Assembly: GCF_029760895.1 (NCBI RefSeq)
Contig: NZ_CP121679.1
Location: 3,516,001-3,580,000, forward strand
Length of the DNA: 64,000 nt
Direction: 5' to 3'
Origin: Ancylobacter sp. WKF20
GTDB taxonomy: Bacteria; Pseudomonadota; Alphaproteobacteria; Rhizobiales; Xanthobacteraceae
In this document: positions 26,757 to 35,487 of the stretch, piece by piece
Layout: the number at the start of each line of letters is the position of its first letter
Numbering within the stretch: the first letter of the stretch is position 1
Made by a program: the position numbers and the translations under genes
The notes under the pieces: generated by a model
What the model saw: only the letters and a program-made list of their open reading frames with translations
What the model was told of the DNA's origin: nothing
Databases searched by the model: none

Positions 26757-27240
26757 GGATGGCCGGGCCAAGCCCAGGGACGACGGCGCGTGGGGAGTGA
26801 TGCCGTCATCCCGGACGGCCAAAGGCCGATCCGGGATCGGGCTCCAGCTCATGATCGGTCGACGATCCCGGCTCTACGCTCATCATCTGCTGACGATCCC
26901 GGCTCTGCGCTGCGCTCCGGCCGGGATGACGGCTGTTACTGGGTGGCAGCCGGGATGACGGCGGAAAGGTTGGGTGTCGTCCGGGCGGGCGGTTCCAACC
27001 TTCACAACGTCATCCCCGGACTTGGTCCGGGGATCCACGACGTCGTCCAGGTGCGCCGGTGGCAGGTCGTGGATGGCCGGGTCAAGCCCGGCCATGACGG
27101 TGTGATGGGGGGGGGCTGTGCGTGGCTATCCATCCCCGTCATCCCGGACGGCCAAAGGCCGAGCCGGGATCGCGTGCCGCCCTGTCACCGTGTGACGATC
27201 CCGGCTCTGCGCTGCGCTCCGGCCGGGATGACGGCTGTTA
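26757..27240. repeat. Cluster of palindromic intergenic repeats (REP/BIME-like) upstream of polA
   Basis: This 484-bp non-coding stretch contains three kinds of short palindromes. Two long units run from GTCATCCCGG to CCGGGATGAC (26805-26932 and 27140-27234), each containing an inner stem GACGGCCAAAGGCCG. One unit is of the type GTCATCCCCGGACTTGGTCC (27009). Two are of the type GGATGGCCGGGTCAAGCCCGG (26757, degenerate; 27071, good). The same units recur after polA, at 48208 and at 52965, always between genes. The rest of the interval to polA (27241-27389) shows nothing beyond a GC-rich leader. Confidence 0.85.
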
Positions 27241-27389
27241 CGGCGCGCGGCCGTGATGAGGGCTGAACGATTGGGCGTCGTCCGGCGGGCGCTTCCAAGC
27301 TTCGCGCCGCCATCCCGTCTCCCGCACCGCCGCCCCCTTGCCCCGGCGCGGCGGGGGAGGCATCGTGCGCGCCCGTAACGGAGCCCTCC

Positions 27390-30341
27390 ATGCCCGAGCA
27401 TGACCCGCTGGAAGCCGGCGACCACGTCGTCCTGATCGACGGTTCCGCCTATATCTTCCGCGCCTATCACGCGCTGCCCCCGCTCACCCGCTCTTCCGAC
27501 AAGCTGCCGGTCGGGGCGGTGGCGGGCTTCTGCAACATGCTGTGGAAGCTGGTGCGGGCCGGAAATAACGGCTCTGGGTTCTCGCCCAAGCCGACGCATC
27601 TCGCCGTCGTGTTCGACAAGTCCGAGCAGACCTTCCGCAAGGACATTTACCCGCTCTACAAGGCGCAGCGCCCGGACCTGCCGGAGGATCTGCGCCCGCA
27701 ATTCCCGCTGATCCGCGAGGCGACGCGCGCTTTCGACCTCGCCTGCGTCGAGCAGGCCGGCTTCGAGGCGGACGATTTGATGGCGACCTATGCCGAGCAG
27801 GCCAAGGCCAAGGGCGCGCTGGTCACCATCATTTCCTCCGACAAGGATCTGATGCAGCTGGTCGACGATCGGGTGCGAATGTACGACCCGATGAAGGACA
27901 AGGCGATCGGGCCGGACGAGGTGATGGAGAAGTTCGGCGTTGCCCCGGAGAAGGTGGTCGACGTGCAGTCGCTCGCCGGTGATTCGGTCGACAACGTGCC
28001 GGGCGTGCCGGGTATCGGCATCAAGACGGCGGCACAGCTCCTCGCCGAATTCGGCGATCTCGACACGCTGCTCGCCCGCGCCGGTGAGATCAAGCAGACC
28101 AAGCGCCGCGAGAATTTGATCGAGTTCGCCGACCAGGCCCGCCTGTCGCGCGAGCTGGTGACGCTGAAGCGCGATGTGGCGCTCGACGTGCCGCTCGACG
28201 ACATCGCCGTGGTCGAGCCCGAGGGCAAGAAGCTGATCGCCTTCTTGAAGGCGATGGAATTCACCACGCTCACCCGCCGCGTCGGCGAGGCCTATGAGAT
28301 CGACATCGCCGCCATCGAGCCCGATTCCGGCTTGAAGGCGGGCGGGCATGAGGGCGGGCTCGTGAGCGCCGGGCTCGACCCGGACACCGGCGTCTCCGCC
28401 GCGCCGGCGGATGTCGACGCGACGCCCGCGGGCGAGGCCGCGCTCACCCCCGCCGCGCTCTCGGCGCAGCGGCAGGCGCAGGCCACCGCCATCCCGGTCG
28501 ACCGCTCCAAATATGAGACGGTGCGCACGCTGGAGCGGTTGCAGGACTGGGTCATCCGCGCCTTTGAGGCCGGCGTCGTGGCGGTGGATACCGAGACGAC
28601 CGGCCTCGACCCGCTGACCGCCGATCTCGTCGGCGTCTCGCTCGCCATTGGCCCGAACGCGGCCTGCTACATCCCGCTGACCCATAAGGGCGGCGATGAC
28701 GGGCTGTTCAGCGAGGGGCTGCTGCCCGAGCAGATTCCGGTCGGCGCGGCCATCGACGCGCTGAAGCCGCTGCTCGAACATCCCGGCGTCCTCAAGGTCG
28801 GCCAGAACCTGAAATATGACTGGCTGGTGCTGAAGCGCTGGGGCATCGAGGTCGGCCCGTATGACGACACGATGCTGATCTCCTATGTGCTCGACGCCGG
28901 TGCCTCGCCCCATGGCATGGACCCCCTGTCCATGCGCTGGCTCGGCCACACGCCGATCAAGTTCGAGGAGGTCTGCGGCAAGGGGAAGGGGCAGATCAGC
29001 TTCGACCGGGCGCCCATCGACCGGGCGAGCGAATATGCCGCCGAGGACGCGGATGTGACGCTCCGGCTCTGGCGGGTGCTCAAGCCCCGCCTGCCGGCCG
29101 AGGGCAAGACCAGCGTCTATGAGACGCTGGAGCGCCCGCTCGTCACCGTGCTCGCCCGCATGGAGACGCGCGGCATCATCATTGACCGGCAGATGCTCTC
29201 GCGCCTCTCCGGCGAGTTCGCGCAAGGCATGGCGCGGCTGGAGGCGGAAATCTCCGCCATGGCCGGGGAGAGCTTCAACCCCGGCTCGCCCAAGCAGCTC
29301 GGCGATATATTGTTCGGCAAGATGCAGATCCCCGGCGGGCGCAAGACCCCGACGGGGGCCTGGTCCACCGGCGCCGATGTGCTGGAGGAACTGGCCGAGC
29401 AGGGCCATGAACTGCCCCGCCGCATTCTCGACTGGCGCCAGCTGCAGAAGCTGAAATCCACCTATGCCGACGCGCTGCCCGGCTATGCCGACGCCAATAA
29501 TCGCGTCCACACCTCCTTCGCGCTGGCGGCCACCACCACGGGCCGGCTCTCCTCCTCCGAGCCGAACCTGCAGAACATCCCGGTGCGCACCGAGGAAGGC
29601 CGCAAGATCCGCAAGGCCTTCATCGCCGCGCCCGGCCACAAGCTGATCTCGGCCGATTATTCGCAGATCGAATTGCGGCTGCTCGCCGAGATCGCCGAGG
29701 TGCCGGCGCTGCGCCAGGCCTTCCAGGACGGGCTGGACATCCACGCCATGACGGCGTCGGAAATGTTCGGCGTGCCGATCGAGGGGATGCCGTCCGAGGT
29801 GCGCCGGCGCGCCAAGGCGATCAATTTCGGCATCATCTATGGCATCTCGGCCTTCGGCCTCGCCAACCAGCTCTCCATCCCGCGCGAGGAGGCGGGCGCC
29901 TATATCAAGCGCTATTTCGAGCGCTTCCCCGGCATCCGCGCCTATATGGACGAGACGCGCCTGTTCGCCCGCGACCATGGCTATGTGGAAACCCTGTTCG
30001 GCCGGCGCTGCCATTACCCGGACATCAACGCCAAGAACCCGTCGATCCGCGCCTTCAATGAGCGCGCGGCGATCAATGCACGACTTCAGGGCTCGGCGGC
30101 CGACATCATCCGCCGCGCCATGGTGGGCATGGAAGCCGCGCTGGAGGCCGCCAACCTCTCCGCGCGGATGCTGCTGCAGGTGCATGACGAACTGATCTTC
30201 GAGGTGCCCGATGCCGAGATCGAGGCCACTATCCCCGTCGTCCGCGCCGTGATGGAACGCGCCCCGCTCCCCGCCGTGGCGCTCCGTGTGCCGCTGAAGG
30301 TCGATGCGCGCGCGGCGGAGAACTGGGACGAGGCGCATTGA
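27390..30341 (+). CDS. polA: DNA polymerase I
   Basis: The 983-aa DNA polymerase has all three domains. The 5'-3' exonuclease spans residues 1-~290 (VLIDGSAYIFRAYHAL; LAGDSVDNVPGVPGIG). The 3'-5' proofreading exonuclease lies around 370-570, with its DxE motif intact (VAVDTETTGLDP near 398). The polymerase domain runs from ~600 with motif A (ISADYSQIELRLLAEI, ~752), motif B (RRRAKAINFGIIYG, ~808) and motif C (QVHDELIFEV, ~930). It fills gaps in repair and removes Okazaki primers. The 60-residue linker at ~305-365 is Ala/Pro-rich. The ATG at 27390 has GGAG 9 nt upstream. The gene is flanked on both sides by palindromic repeats. Confidence 0.97.
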   Translation: MPEHDPLEAGDHVVLIDGSAYIFRAYHALPPLTRSSDKLPVGAVAGFCNMLWKLVRAGNNGSGFSPKPTHLAVVFDKSEQTFRKDIYPLYKAQRPDLPEDLRPQFPLIREATRAFDLACVEQAGFEADDLMATYAEQAKAKGALVTIISSDKDLMQLVDDRVRMYDPMKDKAIGPDEVMEKFGVAPEKVVDVQSLAGDSVDNVPGVPGIGIKTAAQLLAEFGDLDTLLARAGEIKQTKRRENLIEFADQARLSRELVTLKRDVALDVPLDDIAVVEPEGKKLIAFLKAMEFTTLTRRVGEAYEIDIAAIEPDSGLKAGGHEGGLVSAGLDPDTGVSAAPADVDATPAGEAALTPAALSAQRQAQATAIPVDRSKYETVRTLERLQDWVIRAFEAGVVAVDTETTGLDPLTADLVGVSLAIGPNAACYIPLTHKGGDDGLFSEGLLPEQIPVGAAIDALKPLLEHPGVLKVGQNLKYDWLVLKRWGIEVGPYDDTMLISYVLDAGASPHGMDPLSMRWLGHTPIKFEEVCGKGKGQISFDRAPIDRASEYAAEDADVTLRLWRVLKPRLPAEGKTSVYETLERPLVTVLARMETRGIIIDRQMLSRLSGEFAQGMARLEAEISAMAGESFNPGSPKQLGDILFGKMQIPGGRKTPTGAWSTGADVLEELAEQGHELPRRILDWRQLQKLKSTYADALPGYADANNRVHTSFALAATTTGRLSSSEPNLQNIPVRTEEGRKIRKAFIAAPGHKLISADYSQIELRLLAEIAEVPALRQAFQDGLDIHAMTASEMFGVPIEGMPSEVRRRAKAINFGIIYGISAFGLANQLSIPREEAGAYIKRYFERFPGIRAYMDETRLFARDHGYVETLFGRRCHYPDINAKNPSIRAFNERAAINARLQGSAADIIRRAMVGMEAALEAANLSARMLLQVHDELIFEVPDAEIEATIPVVRAVMERAPLPAVALRVPLKVDARAAENWDEAH

Positions 30342-30378
30342 GGGGGCGGCGCTCGCGCTGCCGACCATCCCTTAACCC

Positions 30379-30615
30379 GTCATCCCGGCCAAGCGTAGCG
30401 CGAGCCGGGATCGTCACCCGGTGACAAGCCGGCACGCGATCCCGGCTCGGCCTTCGGCCGTCCGGGATGACGATCTCCCGCCCACGCACCGTCATGGCCG
30501 GGCTTGACCCGGCCATCCACGTCTGTGGCCGGGAGCGTCGGGACCAATGTCGTGGATCCCCGGGCCAAGCCCGGGGATGACGGGTTAAGGGGATTTCGGC
30601 CGTCCGGGATGACGG
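30379..30615. repeat. Cluster of palindromic intergenic repeats downstream of polA
   Basis: This 237-bp interval between polA and truA is almost wholly made of the same units as upstream of polA, mostly in opposite order. A GTCATCCCGG...CCGGGATGAC composite (30379-30471) comes first, with the inner stem GGCTCGGCCTTCGGCCGTCC. Then come GTCATGGCCGGGCTTGACCC (30492) and TGGATCCCCGGGCCAAGCCC (30553), and finally half of a long unit (CGGCCGTCCGGGATGACGG, ending at 30615). Confidence 0.85.
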
Positions 30616-30654
30616 CGCCGCCGTCCGGCGCTACAGAGCGGGCAGGAAAGCATC

Positions 30655-31407
30655 ATGCCGCGCTACAAGCTCACCATCGAATATGACGGCACGCCTTTTG
30701 TCGGCTGGCAGATCCAGGCGGCGGGGGAGAGCGTGCAGGGCGCCCTCGCCCGCGCGGTGGAGCGTTTCACCGGCGAGGTGGTGACGGTGCATGGCGCCGG
30801 GCGCACCGATGCGGGCGTCCATGCCACCGGGCAGGTGGCGCATGTGGAACTCACCAAGGACTGGAAACCCGACACGGTGCGCGACGCGATCAACGCGCAT
30901 CTGCGCCCGCACCCGGTCGCGGTGCTTGCGGCCGAGCGGGCGGCGGAGGATTTCCACGCCCGCTTCTCGGCGACCGGGCGGCGCTATGTCTACCGCATCA
31001 TCGCCCGCCGGCCCTCGCTCGTGCTCCAGCGCGACCGGGCGTGGCGGGTGCTGCGCCCACTCGATGCGCAAGCGATGGCCGAGGGCGCGGCGCGGCTGAT
31101 CGGCCGGCATGATTTCACGACGTTCCGCGCCATTGGCTGCCAGGCCGCCTCGCCGGTGAAGACGCTGGACCGGCTGGACGTCGAGACCGTGCCGATCGAG
31201 GGGCCGGGCATGGAGATCCGCGTGCATGCGCAGGCGCGCTCCTTCCTCCACCATCAGGTGCGCTCCATCGTGGGCACGCTGGTGAAGGTCGGCGAGGGCG
31301 CGTGGACGGCCGATGATGTCAGCGCGGCGCTGGAGGCGCGGGACCGCACGCGCTGCGGCCCGATGGCACCCTCCGCCGGACTTTATCTGGCGGAAGTGAC
31401 CTACTGA
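30655..31407 (+). CDS. truA: tRNA pseudouridine(38-40) synthase
   Basis: The 250-aa TruA converts uridines 38-40 in tRNA anticodon arms to pseudouridine. The catalytic Asp is D52 in the motif [17 protein letters not shown], and the C-terminal signature [13 protein letters not shown] is present near residue 198. The start at 30655 is an ATG with AGGAAAG 4 nt upstream. The length is typical (245-270 aa). It follows the repeat cluster after polA, so it probably has its own promoter. It is convergent with the small gene at 31417. Confidence 0.96.
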   Translation: MPRYKLTIEYDGTPFVGWQIQAAGESVQGALARAVERFTGEVVTVHGAGRTDAGVHATGQVAHVELTKDWKPDTVRDAINAHLRPHPVAVLAAERAAEDFHARFSATGRRYVYRIIARRPSLVLQRDRAWRVLRPLDAQAMAEGAARLIGRHDFTTFRAIGCQAASPVKTLDRLDVETVPIEGPGMEIRVHAQARSFLHHQVRSIVGTLVKVGEGAWTADDVSAALEARDRTRCGPMAPSAGLYLAEVTY

Positions 31408-31416
31408 ACGTCGGCC

Positions 31417-31728
31417 CTATTCGGCGGCCAGGCGGAAACGCGGCACCGAGGACGGGTGCCCGGCGCGGTAGCGGCACCAGTCGGCATAGGGCGTGGCGAG
31501 GTCGATGTGGAAGCGCTCGCGGGCGATGATGTCGGCGGCCTCGGCCGGCGAGACGCGCACGCAGATGGCGCGGTCGCGCACCTCAAGGACTTCAGCCTCG
31601 CTCAGCGGCCCGCCCTTGGCGGCTTCCAGCGCTTCGAGCACGTCCACCAGGGCCGGCACCGCGACGATGACGAGCCGCGGGGACGCGGGCGATGACGCTT
31701 CCCGGCGGCGAAACAGATCAAGAATCAA
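31417..31728 (-). CDS. Hypothetical protein (103 aa)
   Basis: I do not recognise the family. The product is a soluble 103-aa protein, starting MILDLFRRREASS, with a Val/Ala-rich helix (LVIVAVPALVDVLEALEAA) and a C-terminal WCRYRAGHPSSVPRF block. Translation starts at a TTG (31728) with GGAGGA about 12 nt upstream, and there is no internal Met. It lies 72 nt downstream of the dihydroorotase gene's stop on the other side of a small gap, but since both are on the minus strand and pyrC ends at 31801, co-transcription after pyrC is possible. Composition is normal for the chromosome. Confidence 0.55.
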   Translation of the reverse strand: MILDLFRRREASSPASPRLVIVAVPALVDVLEALEAAKGGPLSEAEVLEVRDRAICVRVSPAEAADIIARERFHIDLATPYADWCRYRAGHPSSVPRFRLAAE

Positions 31729-31800
31729 CAGGCAATCCTCCTCCCCCAGCCCCGGCCAACGGGGCGGAGGGGAAAAGGTTCCCGATTCGGCGCCGGCCGC

Positions 31801-33174
31801 TCAGCCCAGCCGTTCGAGCAGGCTCGGCGTGCGGCTGGCGGTGGAGGCCCCCAGCGCCTCGACGAAGCGGATCGGCGCGCCGGAGGCAGGGGTGACGAGC
31901 TCGCCCTCCCACATCACCCGGTTGCCGCGAATGAAGGTGCCGACCGGCCAGCCGGTGACCTCGACCCCATCATAGGGCGTCCAGCCGGGCTTGGAGGCGA
32001 TCCAGCCATTGCGGATGGTCTCGCGGCGCTTCAGGTCGACAATGGTGAAGTCCGCGTCATAGCCCACCGCGATGCGGCCCTTGGTGGCGATGCCGAAGAT
32101 GCGGGCGGGGCCGGCGCTGGAGAGATCGACGAAACGCTCCAGCGACAGGCGGCCGGCATTCACATGATCGAGCATCATCGGCACGAAGGTCTGCACGCCG
32201 GTCATGCCCGAGGGGCTGTCCGGGTAGGGCTTGGCCTTTTCTTCCAGCGTGTGCGGGGCGTGGTCGGAGCCCAGCACGTCGACGACTCCCTCGGCCAGAC
32301 CCCGCCACAGCGCCGCCTTGTGGCGGGCCTCGCGGACGGGCGGGTTCATCTGCACCAGCGAGCCGAGACGGGCGTACCAGTCCGCATCCATGGTGAGGTG
32401 GTGCGGGGTGACCTCGACGGTGGCGACATCCTTGTGGCCGCGCAGGAACTCGATCTCCTCGGCCGAGGTGATGTGCAGCACATGGACGCGCTTGCCCTCC
32501 TCGCGGGCGAGATTCACCAGGCGCGTTGTGGCGGTCAGCGCGGCGATCTCGTCGCGCCAGACCGGGTGGGACGACGCATCGCCCGGCACGCGCAGATCGC
32601 GGCGCTCGGCAAGGCGCGGCTCATCCTCGCAATGGAAGGCGGCGCGGCGGCGGATCACCTTGAGGATCGCCCGCACGCCCGGATCATCCGCCACCAGCAG
32701 CGAGCCGGTGGAGGAGCCGATGAACACCTTCACGCCGGCGGCGCCGGGCAGCATTTCCAGCTCCGGCAGATCCTTCACATTGTCATGCGTGCCGCCGACG
32801 AAGAAGGCGAAGTCGCAATGCATGCGTCCGGTGGCGCGGCGGATCTTGTCGGCCAACGCGTCGCCCGAGGTGGTGAGCGGGTTGGTGTTGGGCATCTCGA
32901 ACACGCCGGTGACGCCGCCCATCACCGCCGCGCGCGAGCCGCTCTCCAGGTCTTCCTTGTGCTCCATGCCCGGCTCGCGGAAGTGGACCTGCGTGTCGAT
33001 CACGCCGGGCAGGAGGGTGAGGCCGGTGCAGTCGATCGTCTCGCCCGCCTGCGAGGGGTCGAACGAACCGATGCCGGCGATGCGGCCGGCGCGCACGCCG
33101 ACGTCGCGGGCGGCGACGCCGTCCTGATTCACCACCGTGCCGCCCTTGAGCAGAAGATCGAACGTCTCGGTCAT
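31801..33174 (-). CDS. pyrC: Dihydroorotase (class I-type, PyrC)
   Basis: The 457-aa amidohydrolase would interconvert carbamoyl aspartate and dihydroorotate in pyrimidine synthesis. The family body is complete: GVIDTQVHFREPGMEHKEDL near residue 57, GVKVFIGSSTGSLL with the metal-bridging Lys, AAFHCEDE, RVHVLHITSAEE, and DVLGSDHAPHTLEEKAKPY with the catalytic Asp. The first His of the usual HxH metal pair is Gln62 (QVH, with H64 kept). As far as I recall this is normal for the alphaproteobacterial subfamily, but it leaves activity less certain. The ATG at 33174 gives the family start; further upstream frame is noise over the kinase gene. No pyrB is adjacent. Confidence 0.88.
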   Translation of the reverse strand: MTETFDLLLKGGTVVNQDGVAARDVGVRAGRIAGIGSFDPSQAGETIDCTGLTLLPGVIDTQVHFREPGMEHKEDLESGSRAAVMGGVTGVFEMPNTNPLTTSGDALADKIRRATGRMHCDFAFFVGGTHDNVKDLPELEMLPGAAGVKVFIGSSTGSLLVADDPGVRAILKVIRRRAAFHCEDEPRLAERRDLRVPGDASSHPVWRDEIAALTATTRLVNLAREEGKRVHVLHITSAEEIEFLRGHKDVATVEVTPHHLTMDADWYARLGSLVQMNPPVREARHKAALWRGLAEGVVDVLGSDHAPHTLEEKAKPYPDSPSGMTGVQTFVPMMLDHVNAGRLSLERFVDLSSAGPARIFGIATKGRIAVGYDADFTIVDLKRRETIRNGWIASKPGWTPYDGVEVTGWPVGTFIRGNRVMWEGELVTPASGAPIRFVEALGASTASRTPSLLERLG

Positions 33175-33292
33175 GATGTTCCCTCGCCGGTGATGTGAAT
33201 GGCCCGCGCAAGCCTCGCCCTGCGCCCAGAATACCGCGCTCTTACGCCATTCCGCGCCGGAGGTGAACGCCGCGATGCGGGCGCGCCGCCGG

Positions 33293-34348
33293 TCAGGGCG
33301 TGAGCGCGAACAGCACGCGCACCACCGTGCCGCGCTCCGGCGCCGGGCGGGGGCTGAACTGCGCCTCGCCGCCGAGCTGGGTGGCGAGGCCCTGGATGAT
33401 TCGCAGGCCGAGACCGCGGTTGCGCACGCTCTCCACCGCCTCCGGCATGCCGCGCCCGTCATCGGCGATGGCGATCTCGTAGCGCCCGGCCTCCTGTGGC
33501 GTGACGCGGATGACGATCTCGCCCGGCCGCCCCTTCTCGAAGGCATGCTTGAGCGAATTGGTGACGATCTCCGCCACCAGCATGGAGAGCGTGGTGAGCT
33601 GAGTGACGTTGAGCGGCAGGTCGGGCGCGACCACATCGCAGGTGATCGCCTCGGCGCCGGAGGCGGTGACGAGATCGCAGCACAGTTCACGCAGGAACTG
33701 GCCGGTCGGCATGTCGAGCCGCTCGGGCGCGTAGAGCTGGCGGTGGATGCGGGCGATGGTGTCGAGCCGGGCGCGCGCCTCGTCGAGGGCGGTCACCGCC
33801 TGGCTGGCATCTTCCTTCACCTTGCGCTTCTGCAGCGTCAGCAGCGCGGCGACGAACTGCATGTTGTTGGCGACGCGATGCTGCAGCTCCTGGAACATGG
33901 TGCGCTGGTTCTCATAGAGCCGCGCCGTGACCGCCTGTTCCGCCCGCAGCTTGTCCGCCGCGCCGAAGGTGAAGTGGATCAGCGCGATGTCGATGGAGGC
34001 GATGACGACGAAGAAGCCGAGCGCCAGCAGCGCCTGGCCGTTCAGTTCCATGTCGGTCATCGGGCCGATGAAGAACACCCAGGCCGCCAGCGTCGACAGC
34101 GCCGCGCAGATGATTCCGGGCCGCAGGCCGCAGAAGAAGGTGGTGAGGATCACCGCCGGGAAGAAGGTGAGGAAGGGAAAGCCCGGCGGCAGCACGCTGT
34201 CCACCGCGAAGCGCAGCGCGAGCGCGAAGGCGAACATGGCGAGGCCGCAGGCATCCGCCAGCCAGCGCCGTTCGCGCAGCGGCCGGGCGAATCGCACCAG
34301 CCGCCAGAACAGGGACTCCGCCGGCACGCCCGGCGACATATCAGCCAT
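33293..34348 (-). CDS. Membrane sensor histidine kinase, HisKA_2 type with DUF4118-like sensor
   Basis: The 351-aa protein has four hydrophobic helices in residues ~30-130 (LADACGLAMFAFALALRF; FLTFFPAVILTTFFCG), as in DUF4118/KdpD-type sensor regions. The dimerisation/phosphoacceptor segment MFQELQHRVANNMQ has His157 as the likely phosphorylation site. The C-terminal ATPase domain has MLVAEIVTNSLKHAFEKG, ADDGRGMP and GLGLRIIQGLATQLGG. HRVxN is the HisKA_2/HWE-type signature, common in alphaproteobacterial stress and light signalling. No response regulator is adjacent, so it is an orphan. It is divergent from a Crp/Fnr gene with 225 bp between, and the intergenic space shows no other gene. Confidence 0.88.
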   Translation of the reverse strand: MADMSPGVPAESLFWRLVRFARPLRERRWLADACGLAMFAFALALRFAVDSVLPPGFPFLTFFPAVILTTFFCGLRPGIICAALSTLAAWVFFIGPMTDMELNGQALLALGFFVVIASIDIALIHFTFGAADKLRAEQAVTARLYENQRTMFQELQHRVANNMQFVAALLTLQKRKVKEDASQAVTALDEARARLDTIARIHRQLYAPERLDMPTGQFLRELCCDLVTASGAEAITCDVVAPDLPLNVTQLTTLSMLVAEIVTNSLKHAFEKGRPGEIVIRVTPQEAGRYEIAIADDGRGMPEAVESVRNRGLGLRIIQGLATQLGGEAQFSPRPAPERGTVVRVLFALTP

Positions 34349-34573
34349 TCAGCGCCCGTGACGCGGTCCCGCAACCATGGCGTTGCGCCGGATGGCGGCG
34401 GGCGGTCGCCCCGAGGTGGTCACGTCGGCACATCGGCAACATCCCCACTGGTCAGCCGTTCCGGGCGCGTAATCTGCCGGGTTTTACCGCGCCCGTCACC
34501 GCTCATCTGCATCCTAGTGAACAAAGCGGCGTGCTCCCGCGTTAATCGCGCATCCGAGGGACGAGGCCCCGCC

Positions 34574-35392
34574 ATGAAGCGCGATACCACCGCCGAAGAT
34601 ACGCAGCACGGCACGTTCAGCGAACCGTCGTCCGGCGGCAACAACCTCTTGGGCGCGTTGCGCCCGGCCGATTTCGCGCTGCTGCGCGGGGCGCTGCGCC
34701 GCCTCGACCGGCCGGCGGGGGCGGTGCTCTACGAGCCGGGTGACGATGTGCGTCATGTCTATTTTCCCTGCGGGCCGACGCTGGTGTCCTTCATGGTTCT
34801 GCTGGCCGACGGGCGTCCCGTCGAGGTGACCACGATCGGGCGCGAGGGCGCGGTGGGCGGCATTGTCAGCCAGGGGCGCCTGCCGGCCTATGCGCGCGCG
34901 GTCGTTCAGCTCGGGGGGCCGCTGCTGCGGCTCGACACGGCCGAGCTGGAACGCGCCAAGGACGCCTCGCCGGCGCTTCAGCACCTGTTCGCGCGCTATG
35001 CCGATTGCCTGCTCGCGCAGGTGTTCCAGTCGGTCGCCTGCAACGCCGCCCATTCCATCGAGCAGCGCACCGCCAAATGGCTGATCGCCGCGCTCGACCG
35101 CACGGGCGAGGACAGCGTGCGCCTGACGCAGGAACAGCTCGCCGCCATGCTGGCGGTCGGGCGCTCCTATATCAGCCGCGTCATCCAGCAATTGCGCGAC
35201 AGCGGGGCGGTGGAGCCCAAGCGCGGGCGGCTGAACATCCGCGACGCGCAGCGCCTGCGCTCCATGAGCTGCGGCTGCCATGGCGTGGTGCGCCGGCATT
35301 TCGACGATGTGCTCGGCGGCGTCTACCCGACCGGCAACGAGGTTGCCGGCGGCGGGTCGATCATCACCAACGGCCCGTCCTTCCGGCCCTGA
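34574..35392 (+). CDS. Crp/Fnr family transcriptional regulator
   Basis: The 272-aa regulator has an N-terminal cyclic-nucleotide-binding-like beta domain (GAVLYEPGDDVRHVYFP; VTTIGREGAVGG) and a C-terminal winged helix with recognition region LAAMLAVGRSYISRVIQQL. The effector pocket lacks the Arg/Ser phosphate cassette of true cAMP receptors. No Fe-S cysteines occur near the N-terminus, so ligand and signal are unknown. A cysteine group (SCGCHG) near residue 236 is typical of a subgroup common in Hyphomicrobiales. The ATG at 34574 is preceded by GAGGGACGAGG. It is divergent from the histidine kinase, which might be functionally linked (inference). Confidence 0.88.
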   Translation: MKRDTTAEDTQHGTFSEPSSGGNNLLGALRPADFALLRGALRRLDRPAGAVLYEPGDDVRHVYFPCGPTLVSFMVLLADGRPVEVTTIGREGAVGGIVSQGRLPAYARAVVQLGGPLLRLDTAELERAKDASPALQHLFARYADCLLAQVFQSVACNAAHSIEQRTAKWLIAALDRTGEDSVRLTQEQLAAMLAVGRSYISRVIQQLRDSGAVEPKRGRLNIRDAQRLRSMSCGCHGVVRRHFDDVLGGVYPTGNEVAGGGSIITNGPSFRP

Positions 35393-35487
35393 ACGGAGCG
35401 GTGAAGACCCCGGTGGCGACGCGCCGCATGGCTCCTGTGTCGCGCCGGGCCTTGTCTGCCCGGCCCGAGCATGGCACGACGCGGGCC

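Noticed and set aside
26757..27240. CRISPR array upstream of polA
   Set aside because: The repeats are palindromic, unequal in length and irregularly spaced, with no unique spacers of constant size and no cas genes.
27126..30368. 1080-codon antisense open frame opposite polA
   Set aside because: Mirror of polA codon bias; it even runs through repeat sequence at its end, and no domain is recognisable.
33175..33690. N-terminal extension of pyrC
   Set aside because: It overlaps the end of the histidine kinase gene, and the family start is at 33174.
35005..35487. N-terminal extension of the HAD-IIA gene
   Set aside because: It overlaps the Crp/Fnr gene in another frame, and the extension is Arg-rich noise.
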